Assembly: GCA_022843175.1 (NCBI GenBank)
Contig: JALHOE010000046.1
Coordinates: forward strand, 1 to 45,497
Reading direction: 5' to 3'
Origin: Deltaproteobacteria bacterium
GTDB taxonomy: Bacteria; Myxococcota_A; Polyangia; Polyangiales; JADJMO01
Length of the DNA: 45,497 bases
The notes beneath the pieces are model-generated. The model did no database searches and was not told the origin of the DNA. It was given only the letters and a program-made list of their open reading frames with translations. Positions within the stretch are counted from its first letter, which is position 1. The number at the start of each line of letters is the position of its first letter. Shown one piece after another: positions 18,490 to 29,305 of this stretch. A program made the position numbers and the translations under genes.

Positions 18490-19710
18490 CTAGCCGCCGC
18501 CTCCGGTCTCCTTCTCCAGCGCTTCCTGCTTCTTCTGCGCGACCTTGTCGCTCGCGATCTGCGCGAGGCGCTCGCGCACCGGCGGCAGCACGTCGAAGAT
18601 CGACGCCGGCATCGTGCCCGGGGGCCGCGGGGGCGCGGTCTCCTCGACCAGGTGCGAGCGGACCACCTCGTCGCCGGCGAGGAAGGCCTCGGCCCAGGTC
18701 TTGTTGATCGGCGTCTGCACGTAGCCGTCGTCGCTCAGCATGAACTCGTCGCGGAGCGCGCCGGTGCGGAGCGCCTTGCGCGTGCCGAAGCCCCACCACC
18801 CCGGCTCGTGTTGGTGGCCGACGACGAAGAGATCCGCGCTCCCGTCCTCCTCGAGCTTCTTCGCGAAGGTGTCCTCCATCGACACGTCGACATCGAGCGA
18901 CACCATGCGGCGGACGACCTCTTTGATCATCGTCCAGGTCACGCGCTTGACCGGGTTCTCGCCGCCCCACCAGTCCTGCCAGTACGCCCTGGTCCAGTAG
19001 GTCCAGGCGAGGCCCGTGAGGAGCTCCTTCACCTCGGGCATCAGCGAGAGGACCATGCGCTTGGGCTTGAGCCGGTCGAGGTGGTGGAGCAGCGGCTGGA
19101 GCGGCATCGCGATGTCGAGGAGCGCGACCGACGTCCAGCTGAGGTTGAGGATGCGCTTGCCGTTGTGCTCGAGGAACGGCGTCTCGGGCTCCACGCGAAA
19201 CAGCGGGTCGAGCTGGGACCCGTGCTCGAACCGCACGCGCCCGAGATCGAAGCCGTGGCCGTGGAACCGCACCCGCTCGTCGCGCGCGGTGAGGTCGCGG
19301 ATGGCGTCCTGCACCTCGGGGAAGAACAGCTCGAGGTCGTGGTTGCCCGCGACGAAGTGCACGGTGACGTGCGGCCCGCGGTGCGCGAGCAGGTCGCGGA
19401 TGGCGGCGAAGAACCGCGGGTGGGCGTCGGCGATGCGCTCGAGCTTGCCGACCGCGATCTCGCTCGTGACGTGGTGGCTGTAGACGTCGCGGTAGCTCGT
19501 CTTCAGGAGGTCGAGCGTGTCGCCGTTGAAGACAAGGTCGAGGTGGAGATCGCTGTACGGACCAGCCAGGTAGCGGCGGAGCACGTCTCCGAGCCACGGC
19601 GAGTTGGGGAAATCGTCGACCGCGCCGCCGGCGCCCATCTCGATGTCGCTCATGACGACGACCAGACGGTCGGGGCGACCCCGGCTGCGTACCCGCGCGG
19701 TGCGCGACAT
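18490..19710 (-). CDS. Calcineurin-like metallophosphoesterase
   Basis: 406 residues from ATG 19710 (TTG 19737 is in frame). Motifs in order: VVVMSDIEMG (variant of D-x-H), LVFNGDTLDLL (GD), VAGNHDLE (GNHD), then FEHGSQLD and VVGHQHEPGWW (GHxH). These form the usual two-metal site. The C-terminus is a Lys/Glu-rich helix and Gly tail. No signal peptide is seen. Substrate unknown. The start region is divergent from hsp20, and the two promoters must lie within a very short gap. Confidence 0.85.
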   Translation of the reverse strand: MSRTARVRSRGRPDRLVVVMSDIEMGAGGAVDDFPNSPWLGDVLRRYLAGPYSDLHLDLVFNGDTLDLLKTSYRDVYSHHVTSEIAVGKLERIADAHPRFFAAIRDLLAHRGPHVTVHFVAGNHDLELFFPEVQDAIRDLTARDERVRFHGHGFDLGRVRFEHGSQLDPLFRVEPETPFLEHNGKRILNLSWTSVALLDIAMPLQPLLHHLDRLKPKRMVLSLMPEVKELLTGLAWTYWTRAYWQDWWGGENPVKRVTWTMIKEVVRRMVSLDVDVSMEDTFAKKLEEDGSADLFVVGHQHEPGWWGFGTRKALRTGALRDEFMLSDDGYVQTPINKTWAEAFLAGDEVVRSHLVEETAPPRPPGTMPASIFDVLPPVRERLAQIASDKVAQKKQEALEKETGGGG

Positions 19711-19757
19711 TCCGGCAAGGATAGTTGACAGCGCCAAACGAAGATTATTTTTCCGGT

Positions 19758-20189
19758 ATGCGTCGGCGCTCGTGGATGGACGATTTCATGGGTGCGGCGT
19801 TCGGCGGCTCCACCGCGGTGCGCGGCTTTCGCCCGGCGATCGACGTGCGGAGCGACGAATCGGCGATCCGCTTCGAGCTCGACGTGCCCGGCGTCCGCCT
19901 CGCAGACCTCAACATCGTCCTCGCCGGAGGCGTGCTCACCATCGAGGGCGAGCGGCGGTTCCGCGCGTCGGAGTCGCGCGAGCAGGTGCTCCTCGGCCGC
20001 GCCTACGGGCGCTTCTCCCAGGCGCTCGTGGTGCCCGAGTGGGCCGACGCAGACCAGCTCACGGCCAAGCTCGAGGACGGCGTGCTCACCATCGAGATCC
20101 CCAAGCGCGAGAGCGCGCGCCTGCGCAAGGTCGAGGTGCTCGCCGCCGGCAGCGCTGCCAAGCAGCTCGGCGAGGGAGAGGATGAGTGA
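19758..20189 (+). CDS. Hsp20 / alpha-crystallin small heat-shock protein
   Basis: 143 residues from ATG 19758; TTG 19725 would add 11. The alpha-crystallin domain covers about 25-125, with RPAIDVRSDE, FELDVPGVRLADLNIVL, GVLTIEGERR and the C-terminal LEDGVLTIEIPKR. Small heat-shock proteins hold unfolded clients for ATP-dependent chaperones. It is divergent from the phosphoesterase and converges with the HD-domain gene. No heat-shock promoter or CIRCE element is visible in the short upstream gap. Confidence 0.9.
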   Translation: MRRRSWMDDFMGAAFGGSTAVRGFRPAIDVRSDESAIRFELDVPGVRLADLNIVLAGGVLTIEGERRFRASESREQVLLGRAYGRFSQALVVPEWADADQLTAKLEDGVLTIEIPKRESARLRKVEVLAAGSAAKQLGEGEDE

Positions 20190-20210
20190 GGGCTACTTCG
20201 ACAGGAGCGG

Positions 20211-21137
<927 letters not shown>

Positions 21138-21159
21138 GAGGGGGGCGGCGTACTAGCAG

Positions 21160-21765
21160 TTACCTGCCCAGCAGGCCACCCAATGCTTTCTGCCGCGCCG
21201 GCGCGTGATGGATCAGGAACCGGAGGTTGACGCCGTTGATCAGCGCGTGCGCCACGATCGGACCGAGGAGCGAGCCGGTGACGCGGAAGAGCGACGCGAG
21301 GAGCGCGCCGACCACGACGGCGAAGGCCACCCAGCTCAGCCGGGAGCGACCGCGCATCTGGTGGAGCAGGCCGAAGAGCACGCTCGAGGCGATGATGCCG
21401 AGCCACGGGGTGAGCGCGCCGCGGAAGAGGATTTCCTCGCCGACGGAGGAGGCGAGCGCGATGGGCACGATCGCCCCCTCGCCGAGCGCGCGGGCCATCG
21501 GGCGGAGGTCTTCGTGCAGGGCCGCAGCCCACGCCGTGGTGCGCACGAAGTAGCGGGTGGCCGCGATGATGATCACCGCGAGGCAGACGCCGCCCGCGAG
21601 GCTCGCCACGTGTCCCATCACCGGGTCGTCACCGAGCCGGAGCGACTGGCACACGAAGACGTTGGGCTGGCCGCGCAGGGCCGCGATGCCGAGGCCGACC
21701 GCGCCGACGACCGCATAGGCGCCCACGATCAGCGGCACGGCGCGGGCTTCCCGGGTCTCACGCAT
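21160..21765 (-). CDS. CPBP-family intramembrane metalloprotease (CAAX protease-like)
   Basis: 201 residues with several hydrophobic helices. The family motifs are present: EE-x3-R (E110, E111, R115 in [11 protein letters not shown]), FGLLHQM (H135), and HALINGVN. These residues bind zinc and hydrolyse peptide bonds within the membrane. In bacteria the family includes bacteriocin-immunity and prenyl-protease-like proteins. The substrate here is unknown. The ATG at 21765 gives a short basic N-terminus before the first helix. Confidence 0.85.
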   Translation of the reverse strand: MRETREARAVPLIVGAYAVVGAVGLGIAALRGQPNVFVCQSLRLGDDPVMGHVASLAGGVCLAVIIIAATRYFVRTTAWAAALHEDLRPMARALGEGAIVPIALASSVGEEILFRGALTPWLGIIASSVLFGLLHQMRGRSRLSWVAFAVVVGALLASLFRVTGSLLGPIVAHALINGVNLRFLIHHAPARQKALGGLLGR

Positions 21766-21849
21766 CGCAGGAGGGCACGCTGACCCACGTCCGGGGCGGC
21801 GGCAACCGGGTCCGCGCGAACACCGAGAAAACGTGGTACGGACGAGGCC

Positions 21850-22407
21850 GTGAAGAGCTTCGCGATCCTGCTCTGCTCGGCCTCGCCGCGCCGCAAACAG
21901 TTGCTCGAGGCGCTCGGCCATCGCGTCACGGTGTCGCCGGTGAACGTCGACGAGACCGAGCGCCCCGGCGAGGGCGCCGCCGCCTACATCGAGCGGATCG
22001 TCGCGAGCAAGCTCGCCGCCGCCCCTCCCCTCGGCGCCCACGACGCGCTGCTCGTCGCCGACACGGTCGTCGATCTCGACGGCGCGATCCTGCACAAGCC
22101 CGCCGGCGACGGCGATCGCCTGCTCCGCGCGCTGTCCGGCCGCGCCCACGTGGTCACCACGCGCTTCGCGCTCGCGACGCCGCGGGGCGCGCACGTCGAG
22201 AGCGTCGCCACCCGGGTCGTGTTTCGCGCGCTCGACGAGCAGGAGATCGCCGACTACGTCGCCACCGGCGAGGGCGAGGACAAAGCGGGCGGCTACGCGA
22301 TCCAGGGCCGCGGCGCGGCGTTCGTGTCGCGCATCGAGGGGAGCTACGGCGCCGTCGTCGGCCTGCCGTCGTGCGAGGTGTCGGTGGCGCTGTCGCGGCT
22401 CCCATGA
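21850..22407 (+). CDS. maf: Maf-like nucleotide pyrophosphatase
   Basis: 185 residues from GTG 21850. Motifs: [14 protein letters not shown] at 10-23, catalytic aspartate D71 in [10 protein letters not shown], and [13 protein letters not shown] at 144-157. Maf proteins hydrolyse non-canonical or UTP/dTTP nucleotides to monophosphates. The E-x-D/E metal pattern appears intact. The stop overlaps the transporter start (ATGA), so translation is coupled. Confidence 0.93.
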   Translation: MKSFAILLCSASPRRKQLLEALGHRVTVSPVNVDETERPGEGAAAYIERIVASKLAAAPPLGAHDALLVADTVVDLDGAILHKPAGDGDRLLRALSGRAHVVTTRFALATPRGAHVESVATRVVFRALDEQEIADYVATGEGEDKAGGYAIQGRGAAFVSRIEGSYGAVVGLPSCEVSVALSRLP

Positions 22408-23675
22408 AGAGCCATCGCCTCTATTTGCAGGTGCTCGCGGCGATCGCGATCGGCATCGCGGTCGGCCACTTCTTCCCGCACGTCGGCGAGAAGTGCAAGC
22501 CGCTCGGCGACATCTTCATCCGCCTGATCAAGATGGTGATCGCGCCGATCGTGTTCGCCACGGTCGCCGTCGGGATCGCGGCGATGGGCGATCTCAAGAA
22601 GGTCGGCCGCGTCGGCGGGAAGGCGCTCCTCTACTTCGAGGCGCTCAGCACGTTGGCGTTGATCGTCGGGCTCGCGGTGGTCGTGCTGGTGAAGCCGGGC
22701 GCGGGGATCCACGCCGACGTGCGCACGCTCGACGCCAAGTCGATCCCCGGCGCCGACGCGGTCAAGCAGGGGCACGGCGTGCTCGCGTTCCTCCTCGAGA
22801 CGATCCCCAACACCGTCGTCGACGCCTTCGCCAAGGGCGACATCCTCCAGGTGCTGGTCTTCGCCGTGTTGTTCGGCCTCGCCGTCGCGAAGATGGGCGA
22901 GAAGGGCAAGCCGCTCCTCGACGTGCTCGAGCGGTTCGGCCACGCGCTGTTCGGGATCGTCGGGCTCGTGATGAAGCTCGCGCCGATCGGCGCGTTCGGG
23001 GCGATGGCGTTCACCATCGGCAAGTACGGCGTCCACACCATGGTCAGCCTCGGCAAGCTGATGGCCTGCTTCTACGGCACCTGCTTCCTGTTCGTGTTCG
23101 GCGTGCTCGGGGTGGTCTCGTTCGCGTGCGGGTTCTCGGTGTGGCGGCTCATCAAATACCTCCGCGACGAGCTCGTGATCGTGCTCGGCACCTCGTCCTC
23201 GGAGTCGGTGCTGCCGCGCCTGATGGACAAGCTCGAGGCCGCCGGCTGCAGCCGGAGCGTCGTCGGGTTGGTCGTGCCCGCCGGGTACTCGTTCAACCTC
23301 GACGGCACGTCGATCTACCTGACGATGGCCGCGATCTTCGTCGCGCAGGCGACCGACACGGCGCTCTCGATGGGCGACATGCTGGGCGTGCTCGGCGTGT
23401 TGCTCCTCACCTCCAAGGGCGCGGCGGGCGTCACCGGGAGCGGCTTCGTCACGCTCGCGGCGACGCTGGCGAGCGTCGGGAAGATCCCGGTCGCGGGCCT
23501 GGCGCTGATCCTCGGGATCGATCGCTTCATGAGCGAGGCGCGGGCGCTCACGAACCTGGTCGGCAACGCCGTGGCGACGATCGTGGTGGCGCGGTGGGAG
23601 GGGGAGCTCGATCGGGTGAAGCTCCAAGAGGTGCTCTCGCGCGAGGTCGCACCGGCGGTAGACTCGGCGGCGTGA
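22404..23675 (+). CDS. dctA: Dicarboxylate:cation symporter of the DctA/GltP (SDF) family
   Basis: 423 residues with about eight membrane segments and two re-entrant loops. Signature: the serine-rich [15 protein letters not shown], then [20 protein letters not shown] and [20 protein letters not shown], and the C-terminal Asp/Asn-rich [18 protein letters not shown]. DctA imports C4-dicarboxylates with protons or sodium; GltP-type relatives take glutamate, so the exact substrate is uncertain. It is coupled to maf (ATGA) and to the following lipoprotein (GTGA). Confidence 0.9.
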   Translation: MKSHRLYLQVLAAIAIGIAVGHFFPHVGEKCKPLGDIFIRLIKMVIAPIVFATVAVGIAAMGDLKKVGRVGGKALLYFEALSTLALIVGLAVVVLVKPGAGIHADVRTLDAKSIPGADAVKQGHGVLAFLLETIPNTVVDAFAKGDILQVLVFAVLFGLAVAKMGEKGKPLLDVLERFGHALFGIVGLVMKLAPIGAFGAMAFTIGKYGVHTMVSLGKLMACFYGTCFLFVFGVLGVVSFACGFSVWRLIKYLRDELVIVLGTSSSESVLPRLMDKLEAAGCSRSVVGLVVPAGYSFNLDGTSIYLTMAAIFVAQATDTALSMGDMLGVLGVLLLTSKGAAGVTGSGFVTLAATLASVGKIPVAGLALILGIDRFMSEARALTNLVGNAVATIVVARWEGELDRVKLQEVLSREVAPAVDSAA

Positions 23676-24121
23676 GACCGCTGCTCGTCGCGATCGTTGC
23701 CCTCGCCGGGTGCCGCGCAGATCGGCCGACCCCGGCCCAACCCGCGCCGGTGGACGCCGCCGCGCCGCTCGTCGTCGTGGTCGTCGACGCGCCGCCCGAG
23801 GTCGCCCCGGCCTACGTCGCCGAGGACGCCGGCCCCACGGTGGTCGACGCGCGGGTCGACGCGCTGACCGAGGCCGACATCCGCACGTTCATCGAGTCGC
23901 GCGTCGGTTACCTCATCGAGGCGTGCGCCGCGCGGGCGGCCATCGCGGGGATCCACCGCTACGAGGTCACCGTCACGGTCGGCCCCGACGGCCGCCCCAC
24001 CAAGTTCCTCACCAAGCAGTTCGGCGAGCTCGCGCTCTGCGTGCAGAACAAGGTGGGGGTCTGGCGACTGCCGCGCTCGCCGAGCGGCGGCGAGGCGCTC
24101 GTCACGCTAACCTTCCCCTGA
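23672..24121 (+). CDS. Lipoprotein with TonB/AgmX-like C-terminal domain
   Basis: 149 residues. The signal peptide has lipobox LAGC. After an Asp/Pro/Val-rich linker, the last 85 residues resemble the TonB C-terminal/AgmX-PglI fold ([20 protein letters not shown], then [17 protein letters not shown]). It overlaps the transporter stop as GTGA, and its own stop shares one base with the next ATG (TGATG). Likely an envelope protein of unknown function. Confidence 0.8.
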   Translation: MRPLLVAIVALAGCRADRPTPAQPAPVDAAAPLVVVVVDAPPEVAPAYVAEDAGPTVVDARVDALTEADIRTFIESRVGYLIEACAARAAIAGIHRYEVTVTVGPDGRPTKFLTKQFGELALCVQNKVGVWRLPRSPSGGEALVTLTFP

Positions 24122-24504
24122 TGCGGGGGGCGCTCGCGCTGCTGTGGATCGCGGGCTGCTCCGCGGCCCGGCCGCCGTTCACCGGCGCCGCCGACCAGCA
24201 CTGGACGCTCCTCGAGACCACCGACTTCGAGGTGCCGCCGACCGACGTCATCATCGCGTTCGTGCGCCGCGCGAGGGAGCGCGGGTGCAACGTGCAGCGC
24301 ATCGAGGAGCCGGTGCGCACCTGGTCGAAGTGGGGCACGGTGGCGAGGGGCGGCGGCAACGATCAGTGGCAGGGCGCCCTCGCCTACTGCGAGGGCTTCG
24401 ACCTCGCGGCGCAGATCGTCGGCGACAAGGTCGCGATCGGGTGCGGCCGCCCGCTGCCCGACGACGTGTGCCGCGCGACGTTCTACTCGATGATCGAGGA
24501 GTGA
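24121..24504 (+). CDS. Small lipoprotein of unknown function
   Basis: 127 residues. The signal peptide has lipobox IAGC after a short hydrophobic stretch. Distinctive segments are HWTLLETTDFEVPPTD, RRARERGCNVQRIEEP and GFDLAAQIVGDKVAIGCGR. Four Cys in the mature part could form disulfides. I do not recognise the family. It is coupled to the preceding lipoprotein (TGATG) and ends 3 bp before the opposing TPR gene stop. Confidence 0.75.
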   Translation: MRGALALLWIAGCSAARPPFTGAADQHWTLLETTDFEVPPTDVIIAFVRRARERGCNVQRIEEPVRTWSKWGTVARGGGNDQWQGALAYCEGFDLAAQIVGDKVAIGCGRPLPDDVCRATFYSMIEE

Positions 24505-24507
24505 CGC

Positions 24508-25440
24508 TCAGGGCTTGGGCGGCTTGAGCTTGAGGAGCTTCTCGAGGCGGGCGATGTCCTCGAGGCAACGCGCGCGGTACCGGTCCGCGGGCTCCGAGAG
24601 GTCGAGCCATTTGCGGTACGCGACCAGCGCGGCGAGCAGGTGGTTGACCCGTTCGCTGCCGACCGTCAGCTCGGCGAGCGCGAGGTCGCGCAGCGCGTAG
24701 TACCAATACTTCTCGTAGGCCGGCTCGAAGAACACGCCCTCGCCGTCGAGGTACTCGCCCTCGGGGTCGAGCTGCACGGCCTGCTTGGCGGCGTCGAGCG
24801 CGCCGAACGGCTCGCCGGCGCGGTCCTTGAGGATCGCGAGGTTGTAGCGCGCGGAGGCGAAGTCGGGCTCGAGCGCGATCGCCTCTTCGACGGCGTCGAT
24901 GCCCTCGTCGAGCTTGCCCTGCGCCATGCGCGACTCGGCGAGGTTCGAATAGATAATCGACTTATGGGTCGGTCGATCGCTGAGGTCGAGCGCGACGAGA
25001 TAGGCGCGCTCCTCGTCGGCGTGCTTGCCGAGGAGCGAGTAACAGATGGCGAGCTCGAACGCGCCGTCCTGCGCGAAGGGGTGCTCGCTTCCGAGCTTCA
25101 GCGCGCCCTCGAGGGCGACGGTGGCCTGGCTGCACTTGCGGAGGCGAGCGAGGATGAAGCCGTAGTCGAAGCGGATGCGCGGGTCCTTGCTGGTCGCGGC
25201 GTCGTGACGCACCAGCGTGTCGAGCACGGGCACGAGCGGCGCGGTGGCCTGCGCGCCCGCGATCGGATCGGTCGCCTTCGACATGCGCGCGGCGTGGAGC
25301 TGACCGGCGACGTAGCGGTGGAGCTCGTCGTTGGTCAGCATGCCCTTGGCGACCGGCGGCGCCTTGGCCTTCTCCCAGATCGAATCGGCCCGCGCCGGGA
25401 GCGCGAACAAGAGAAGCAGCGCGGCGACCGCGCGCCTCAT
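24508..25440 (-). CDS. Secreted TPR-repeat protein
   Basis: 310 residues with a short signal peptide (VAALLLLFALPARA). The mature protein is a TPR-like helical solenoid (SIIYSNLAESRMAQGKLDEG, PDFASARYNLAILKDRAGEP). Such proteins act as periplasmic scaffolds. The ATG overlaps the stop of the upstream TPR gene (ATGA). The two are probably one operon transcribed away from prfB. Confidence 0.82.
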   Translation of the reverse strand: MRRAVAALLLLFALPARADSIWEKAKAPPVAKGMLTNDELHRYVAGQLHAARMSKATDPIAGAQATAPLVPVLDTLVRHDAATSKDPRIRFDYGFILARLRKCSQATVALEGALKLGSEHPFAQDGAFELAICYSLLGKHADEERAYLVALDLSDRPTHKSIIYSNLAESRMAQGKLDEGIDAVEEAIALEPDFASARYNLAILKDRAGEPFGALDAAKQAVQLDPEGEYLDGEGVFFEPAYEKYWYYALRDLALAELTVGSERVNHLLAALVAYRKWLDLSEPADRYRARCLEDIARLEKLLKLKPPKP

Positions 25441-26438
25441 TTTGCCTTCGGTTTGGCGCCCGGCTTCTCGAGCTTCCCGAGCTTGGTCTTGGCGTGCGCC
25501 GCCCACGCGCGCTTGTCTCCGCCGCCCGCGAGGTATTGCTTCCACGCCTCGATGGCGGCGGGCACGTCGGTCGTCTCGAGGCCGATCGCGCGGATCGCGT
25601 ACGCCTCCTCGAGGCCGGGGAAGCGCACGGTGATCTCGGGCGGGATCTCGGCGGGGACGCCGCGCGCCTTCGCCATGTCCGACGCGATCTCGCGCGCCTG
25701 ATCGGCGTCGCCGCGGCGGTCGAGCGCGAGGGCGAGCGCGAAGGTGGCGACGCGCTTGAGCTCTCCGTCGCTCTTGCTCCGCGCCTCGCGGAGGATCGCG
25801 ATCGACTCCTCGAGGCCCGTCGTGCCCTCGTCCATCGCGACGACGCCCGCGGTGAGGTACGCGAGCGACGCGGCCGCGCACTGCGTCTGCACGCCGCACA
25901 TGCCGGTGGGGCCGGTGACGCGCGGGAGGAGCGCGCGATACGCGCGGCGCGCCTCGTCGAGCTTGCCGAGGCGGACGAGCGACGCGCCGTAGTCGTCGAG
26001 CACGGTGGCGTCGTCGAGCGCGCGCGGGTGGAGCGACTTGGCCTTGTCGAACGCCGCCGCCGCGTCCTTCGGCTTGCCCCACCGCGAGTAGGCGAGCCCG
26101 CGGAGCACGAACGGCCCCGGCTGTCCGGGTGTGAGGTCGTCGGCCTTCTGCGCGTGGTCGAGCGCGGCGACGAAGTTGCCGGCGTCGACCCGCTCGAGCG
26201 CCACCTGGAGGTGCTCGCAGTGTTTGTGGAGCGCCGGCTGCTTGGCGGCCTCCCACAGGTTGGGCTTGTTCTTGTCGCCGGCCTTGGTGAAGAGGGCCGA
26301 GCACTCGGGGGCCTTGGGCACGATCGCGCGGGTGACGTTGACGACCTGGCCCGGGCCGGCGTGCGCGGTCGCTCCCGGGGTCACTCCCATGGGCAAGGCC
26401 ACCGACGAGGCGAGCAGGAACGCAGAGAGCCGGCGCAT
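25437..26438 (-). CDS. Secreted TPR-repeat protein
   Basis: 333 residues with a signal peptide (SAFLLASSVALPMG through the ATAHA cleavage region). TPR-like units begin at about residue 85 (NFVAALDHAQKADDLTPGQP) and continue to about 300. C-terminal Lys/Pro/Gly-rich tail. It overlaps the next TPR gene by four bases. Divergent from prfB, with 41 bp between starts. Confidence 0.82.
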   Translation of the reverse strand: MRRLSAFLLASSVALPMGVTPGATAHAGPGQVVNVTRAIVPKAPECSALFTKAGDKNKPNLWEAAKQPALHKHCEHLQVALERVDAGNFVAALDHAQKADDLTPGQPGPFVLRGLAYSRWGKPKDAAAAFDKAKSLHPRALDDATVLDDYGASLVRLGKLDEARRAYRALLPRVTGPTGMCGVQTQCAAASLAYLTAGVVAMDEGTTGLEESIAILREARSKSDGELKRVATFALALALDRRGDADQAREIASDMAKARGVPAEIPPEITVRFPGLEEAYAIRAIGLETTDVPAAIEAWKQYLAGGGDKRAWAAHAKTKLGKLEKPGAKPKAK

Positions 26439-26479
26439 CGGCTTTGAATGGTAGCTCGCCCGCGTGCTAGAAGTCCCGC

Positions 26480-27626
26480 ATGCTCGCCGAAACGCGCGCC
26501 AAGCTGCAGGACCTCCAAGGGCGTCTTATGACGCTAAGGGGGCATCTTTGACGTCCCTACCCTCAAGCGGAAGCTAGACCAGCTCAACGACCGCGCGGGC
26601 GCCCCCGGCTTCTGGGACGACCAGGCCAAGGCCCAGTCCCTGCTCCGCGAGCGCGCCGACGTCGAGGACAAGATCACGAGCTACGAGGCGCTCGACAAGC
26701 TCGTCAACGACGACCTCGAGCTGCTCGAGATCGCCGGCATGGAGCCCGGCGCCGAGGCCGACAAGGTCGAGGCCGAGGTCGCTGCCCGCATCGCCGCGCA
26801 CGACACGCGCCTCCGGCAGCTCGAGCTCGGCCGCATGCTGAGCGGCCGCGCCGACCGCAACAACGCGATCGTCAACGTCCACCCCGGCACCGGCGGCACC
26901 GACGCGAAGGACTGGGCCGAGATGGTCCTGCGCATGCTCCTTCGCTACTGCGAGAAGCGCGGCTGGAAGACCGAGGTGATGGACTTCCAGGCCGGCGACG
27001 ACGCCGGCATCGACGGCGCGTCGTTCAGCGTCACCGGTCCCTACGCCTACGGATTCCTCCGCAGCGAGCACGGCGTCCACCGGCTCGTGCGCATCTCGCC
27101 GTTCGACGCGCAGGCGCGCCGGCAAACGGCGTTCGCCGCCGTCGAGGTCCTCCCCGAGGTCGACGACGACATCAAGATCGAGATCAAGGACGAGGATCTC
27201 GAGACCACGACGATGCGCGCCGGCGGCAAGGGCGGGCAGAACGTCAACAAGGTCGAGACGGCGGTGCGCATGAAGCACCTCCCGTCGGGCATCGTCGTCG
27301 TGTGTCGCGCCGAGCGCTCGCAGCTCCAGAACCGCCTGCTCGCGAAGAAGATGCTGCAGGCGAAGCTCTACGACATGGAGCTCCAGCGCCGCGAGCAGGA
27401 GACCGCGGCCTACAACGCGACCAAATCGCAGATCGCGTGGGGCTCGCAGATCCGCAGCTACGTGCTCGCGCCCTACCGCATGGTCAAGGACCACCGCACC
27501 GGCGAGGAGTCGGGCAACCCGGACGCCGCGCTCGACGGCGATCTCGACAAGTTCATCGAGGCCTATCTGCTGGCGGCCGCGGGCGGTACGCTCGGCAAGG
27601 GTGGCTCGTCGAACGATGACGTCTAG
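26480..27626 (+). CDS. prfB: Peptide chain release factor 2 with programmed +1 frameshift
   Basis: The gene begins at ATG 26480 and reads 23 codons to an in-frame TGA at 26549. A +1 shift at CTT-TGA-C continues to TAG at 27626, giving about 381 residues. AAGGGGG lies 3 nt before CTTTGAC, the same architecture as in Escherichia coli prfB, where RF2 shortage promotes the shift and autoregulates the factor. In the product, the SPF peptide-anticodon motif ([13 protein letters not shown]) and GGQ at 251-253 ([15 protein letters not shown]) are intact. RF2 releases peptides at UGA and UAA. Confidence 0.96.
26536..26552 (+). promoter_or_regulatory. prfB recoding site (AGGGGG plus CTTTGAC)
   Basis: An internal Shine-Dalgarno-like AAGGGGG at 26536-26542 is followed after CAT by the slippery CTTTGAC (26546-26552). 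The zero frame stops at the TGA inside it; the +1 frame reads GAC onward into the rest of RF2. Confidence 0.95.
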
Positions 27627-28935
27627 GGTCCTCACGGGGGCGTCCGTCGCGGCGCTCCTCGGGCTCTTCGCGTTCTCGCTCACGTCGTCCCGCGCGGAGC
27701 TCGTCGACCCGACGGTCGCGGTGTCCGCGTATGGCTCCGCGAGCGCGCGGTGGCCGAGCGATCGCGGCGGCGGCCCGCGGCGCGGCGCGGTCAAGTCGCT
27801 CCCGCTCGCGCCGCAGCTCAAGTGGTCGCGCAACGTCGCCGGTCGCATCGACTGGCCGATCGCGGTCGACGGCGACGGCAACGTCATCGCCGCGGTCGCG
27901 CCGTCCGCCGGCGGCGAGGGGCAGCTCGTCGAGCTCGGAGCGCAGACCGGCGCGCCCAAGTCGGTCACCAAGCTGCGCACCCCGGCCGGCGATCTCGACG
28001 GCCTCGGCGCGCTCAACCAGGACGCCGCGGCCGGCGCGCCGATCATCCTCGCGAGCGGCCTCCGCGTCATCGTCACCATCCGCGGCTTCGCGATCGGCGT
28101 CGCCCCCGGCGGCGCGATCATGTTCCGCACCCGGCTCGCCAACGAGCTCGCGTCGGTGCCCCGCGTCGGCCTCGCGCCCCTGCCCGGCGGCGGGTTCGCG
28201 GTGTCGCGCCGCCCCGAGCTGATCGAGCTCGACGCCAAGGGCACGGTCGTCGACCGCGTGCGCCTCGACGTCGCACCGTTCATCGCCGCCCGCGACAACG
28301 GCGAGGTGCTCGCGGTCGCCAACAGCGGCGATCTCTACTCCTGGCGCGCGCACCGCGTGCCGCGCGTGATCGGCACTTTCGGCGAGAAGGTCACCTCCAA
28401 CGACGGCATCTGCCGCGGCGGCCTCGCGATCGACGGCTCGTCGGAGCCCGGCGGCCGCAAGGAGCGCGCGCTCTGCGTCTCCGAAACGCTCGTCGAGCAG
28501 ATGGACCTCGTCACCGGCGCCCGCAAGGCGCTGCTCCCGAAGCTGCCGGTCCCCTACCGCACGGCCCCCGGCGTGAGCGCGCGCGGCGATCTCGCGGTCG
28601 CGATCGCCGGCGGCACGCTGCTCGGCACCTCGGCGCTCGGCGCCGACCTCGGCCCGTTCGACATACCCGGCTCCGCGCCCCTGTCGTTCGGCAAGGACGG
28701 CGGCGTCGCCTACGTCCCCTCGCTCGGCGAGGTCGCCCCGCTCATGGCGGAGGACGGCGCGATCGCCTGGGGCTCGAGCGACGGCATCGCCATCGCCCGC
28801 ACCGGCGTCGTGACCCGCTTCGCCCGCTGCGGCGGCGCGTTCGGCGGCGGCACCACCGCCCTCGCGAGCGCGGGCCCCGGCACCGTCGTGCTCGCGTGCT
28901 CCGACGGCAAAGTCGAGCTCTACGCCGACAAGTAA
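27616..28935 (+). CDS. Secreted PQQ/BamB-like beta-propeller protein
   Basis: 439 residues from ATG 27616 (GTG 27601 is in frame). Signal peptide [20 protein letters not shown]. The remainder is repeating beta-propeller blades resembling PQQ/BamB repeats ([60 protein letters not shown]). Start overlaps the prfB stop by 11 bp. A functional link to RF2 is unlikely; the overlap is probably compaction only. Confidence 0.8.
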   Translation: MTSRVLTGASVAALLGLFAFSLTSSRAELVDPTVAVSAYGSASARWPSDRGGGPRRGAVKSLPLAPQLKWSRNVAGRIDWPIAVDGDGNVIAAVAPSAGGEGQLVELGAQTGAPKSVTKLRTPAGDLDGLGALNQDAAAGAPIILASGLRVIVTIRGFAIGVAPGGAIMFRTRLANELASVPRVGLAPLPGGGFAVSRRPELIELDAKGTVVDRVRLDVAPFIAARDNGEVLAVANSGDLYSWRAHRVPRVIGTFGEKVTSNDGICRGGLAIDGSSEPGGRKERALCVSETLVEQMDLVTGARKALLPKLPVPYRTAPGVSARGDLAVAIAGGTLLGTSALGADLGPFDIPGSAPLSFGKDGGVAYVPSLGEVAPLMAEDGAIAWGSSDGIAIARTGVVTRFARCGGAFGGGTTALASAGPGTVVLACSDGKVELYADK

Positions 28936-28943
28936 TCGCCTTC

Positions 28944-28971
28944 TTGACAGCGCGCCGCCGGCGAATAGAGT
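28944..28971 (+). promoter_or_regulatory. Sigma-70-type promoter of the tRNA unit
   Basis: TTGACA at 28944-28949, 16-nt spacer, TAGAGT at 28966-28971. The first box is perfect and the second matches the consensus at four of six positions. The predicted start is about 60 bp before tRNA-Gln. Confidence 0.75.
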
Positions 28972-29035
28972 GCGCAGCCCGTCTCGCTTCGGCGAGCGGA
29001 CACGGGGTTCCGTGGACCACCCCGCGCAGTTGTCT

Positions 29036-29109
29036 TGGGGGATCGTCTAACGGCAGGACGACGGATTCTGGCTCCGTCTATCTAGGTTCGAATCCTAGTC
29101 CCCCAGCCA
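29036..29109 (+). tRNA. tRNA-Gln (anticodon CTG)
   Basis: Acceptor arms TGGGGGA and TCCCCCA pair. The anticodon stem is ACGGA/TCCGT with loop TTCTGGC giving CTG. The T arm is CTAGGTTCGAATCCTAG. CCA is encoded. Decodes CAG. Confidence 0.97.
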
Positions 29110-29160
29110 GCCGGCCCTAACCGCCGGTGCAGTGAAGTGCAGTACGTGAGAGTAGAGGCT

Positions 29161-29235
29161 GGCCCCATCGTCTAGTGGTTAGGACATCGGCCTCTCACGC
29201 CGGTAACACGGGTTCAACTCCCGTTGGGGTCACCA
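29161..29235 (+). tRNA. tRNA-Glu (anticodon CTC)
   Basis: Acceptor arm GGCCCCA pairs with TGGGGTC (one G-T pair). The anticodon loop CTCTCAC gives CTC, decoding GAG. T arm ACGGGTTCAACTCCCGT; encoded CCA. It lies 51 bp after tRNA-Gln and probably shares its transcript. Confidence 0.97.
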
Positions 29236-29237
29236 AC

Positions 29238-29275
29238 CAGAAGCCCGAAGGAGACTTCGGGCTTCTGACTTTTTG
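29238..29275 (+). terminator. Strong intrinsic terminator after tRNA-Glu
   Basis: Perfect 13-bp stem CAGAAGCCCGAAG/CTTCGGGCTTCTG with GAGA loop, then ACTTTTTG. Ends the tRNA transcript. Confidence 0.95.
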
Positions 29276-29305
29276 CGGACGTCGGCGGCTATGTATGGTC
29301 GTCGG

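Noticed and set aside
16627-19728. A plus-strand frame of over 1000 codons opposite the hisIE, aminotransferase and phosphoesterase genes
   Set aside because: It is low complexity and opposite three genes with recognised active sites.
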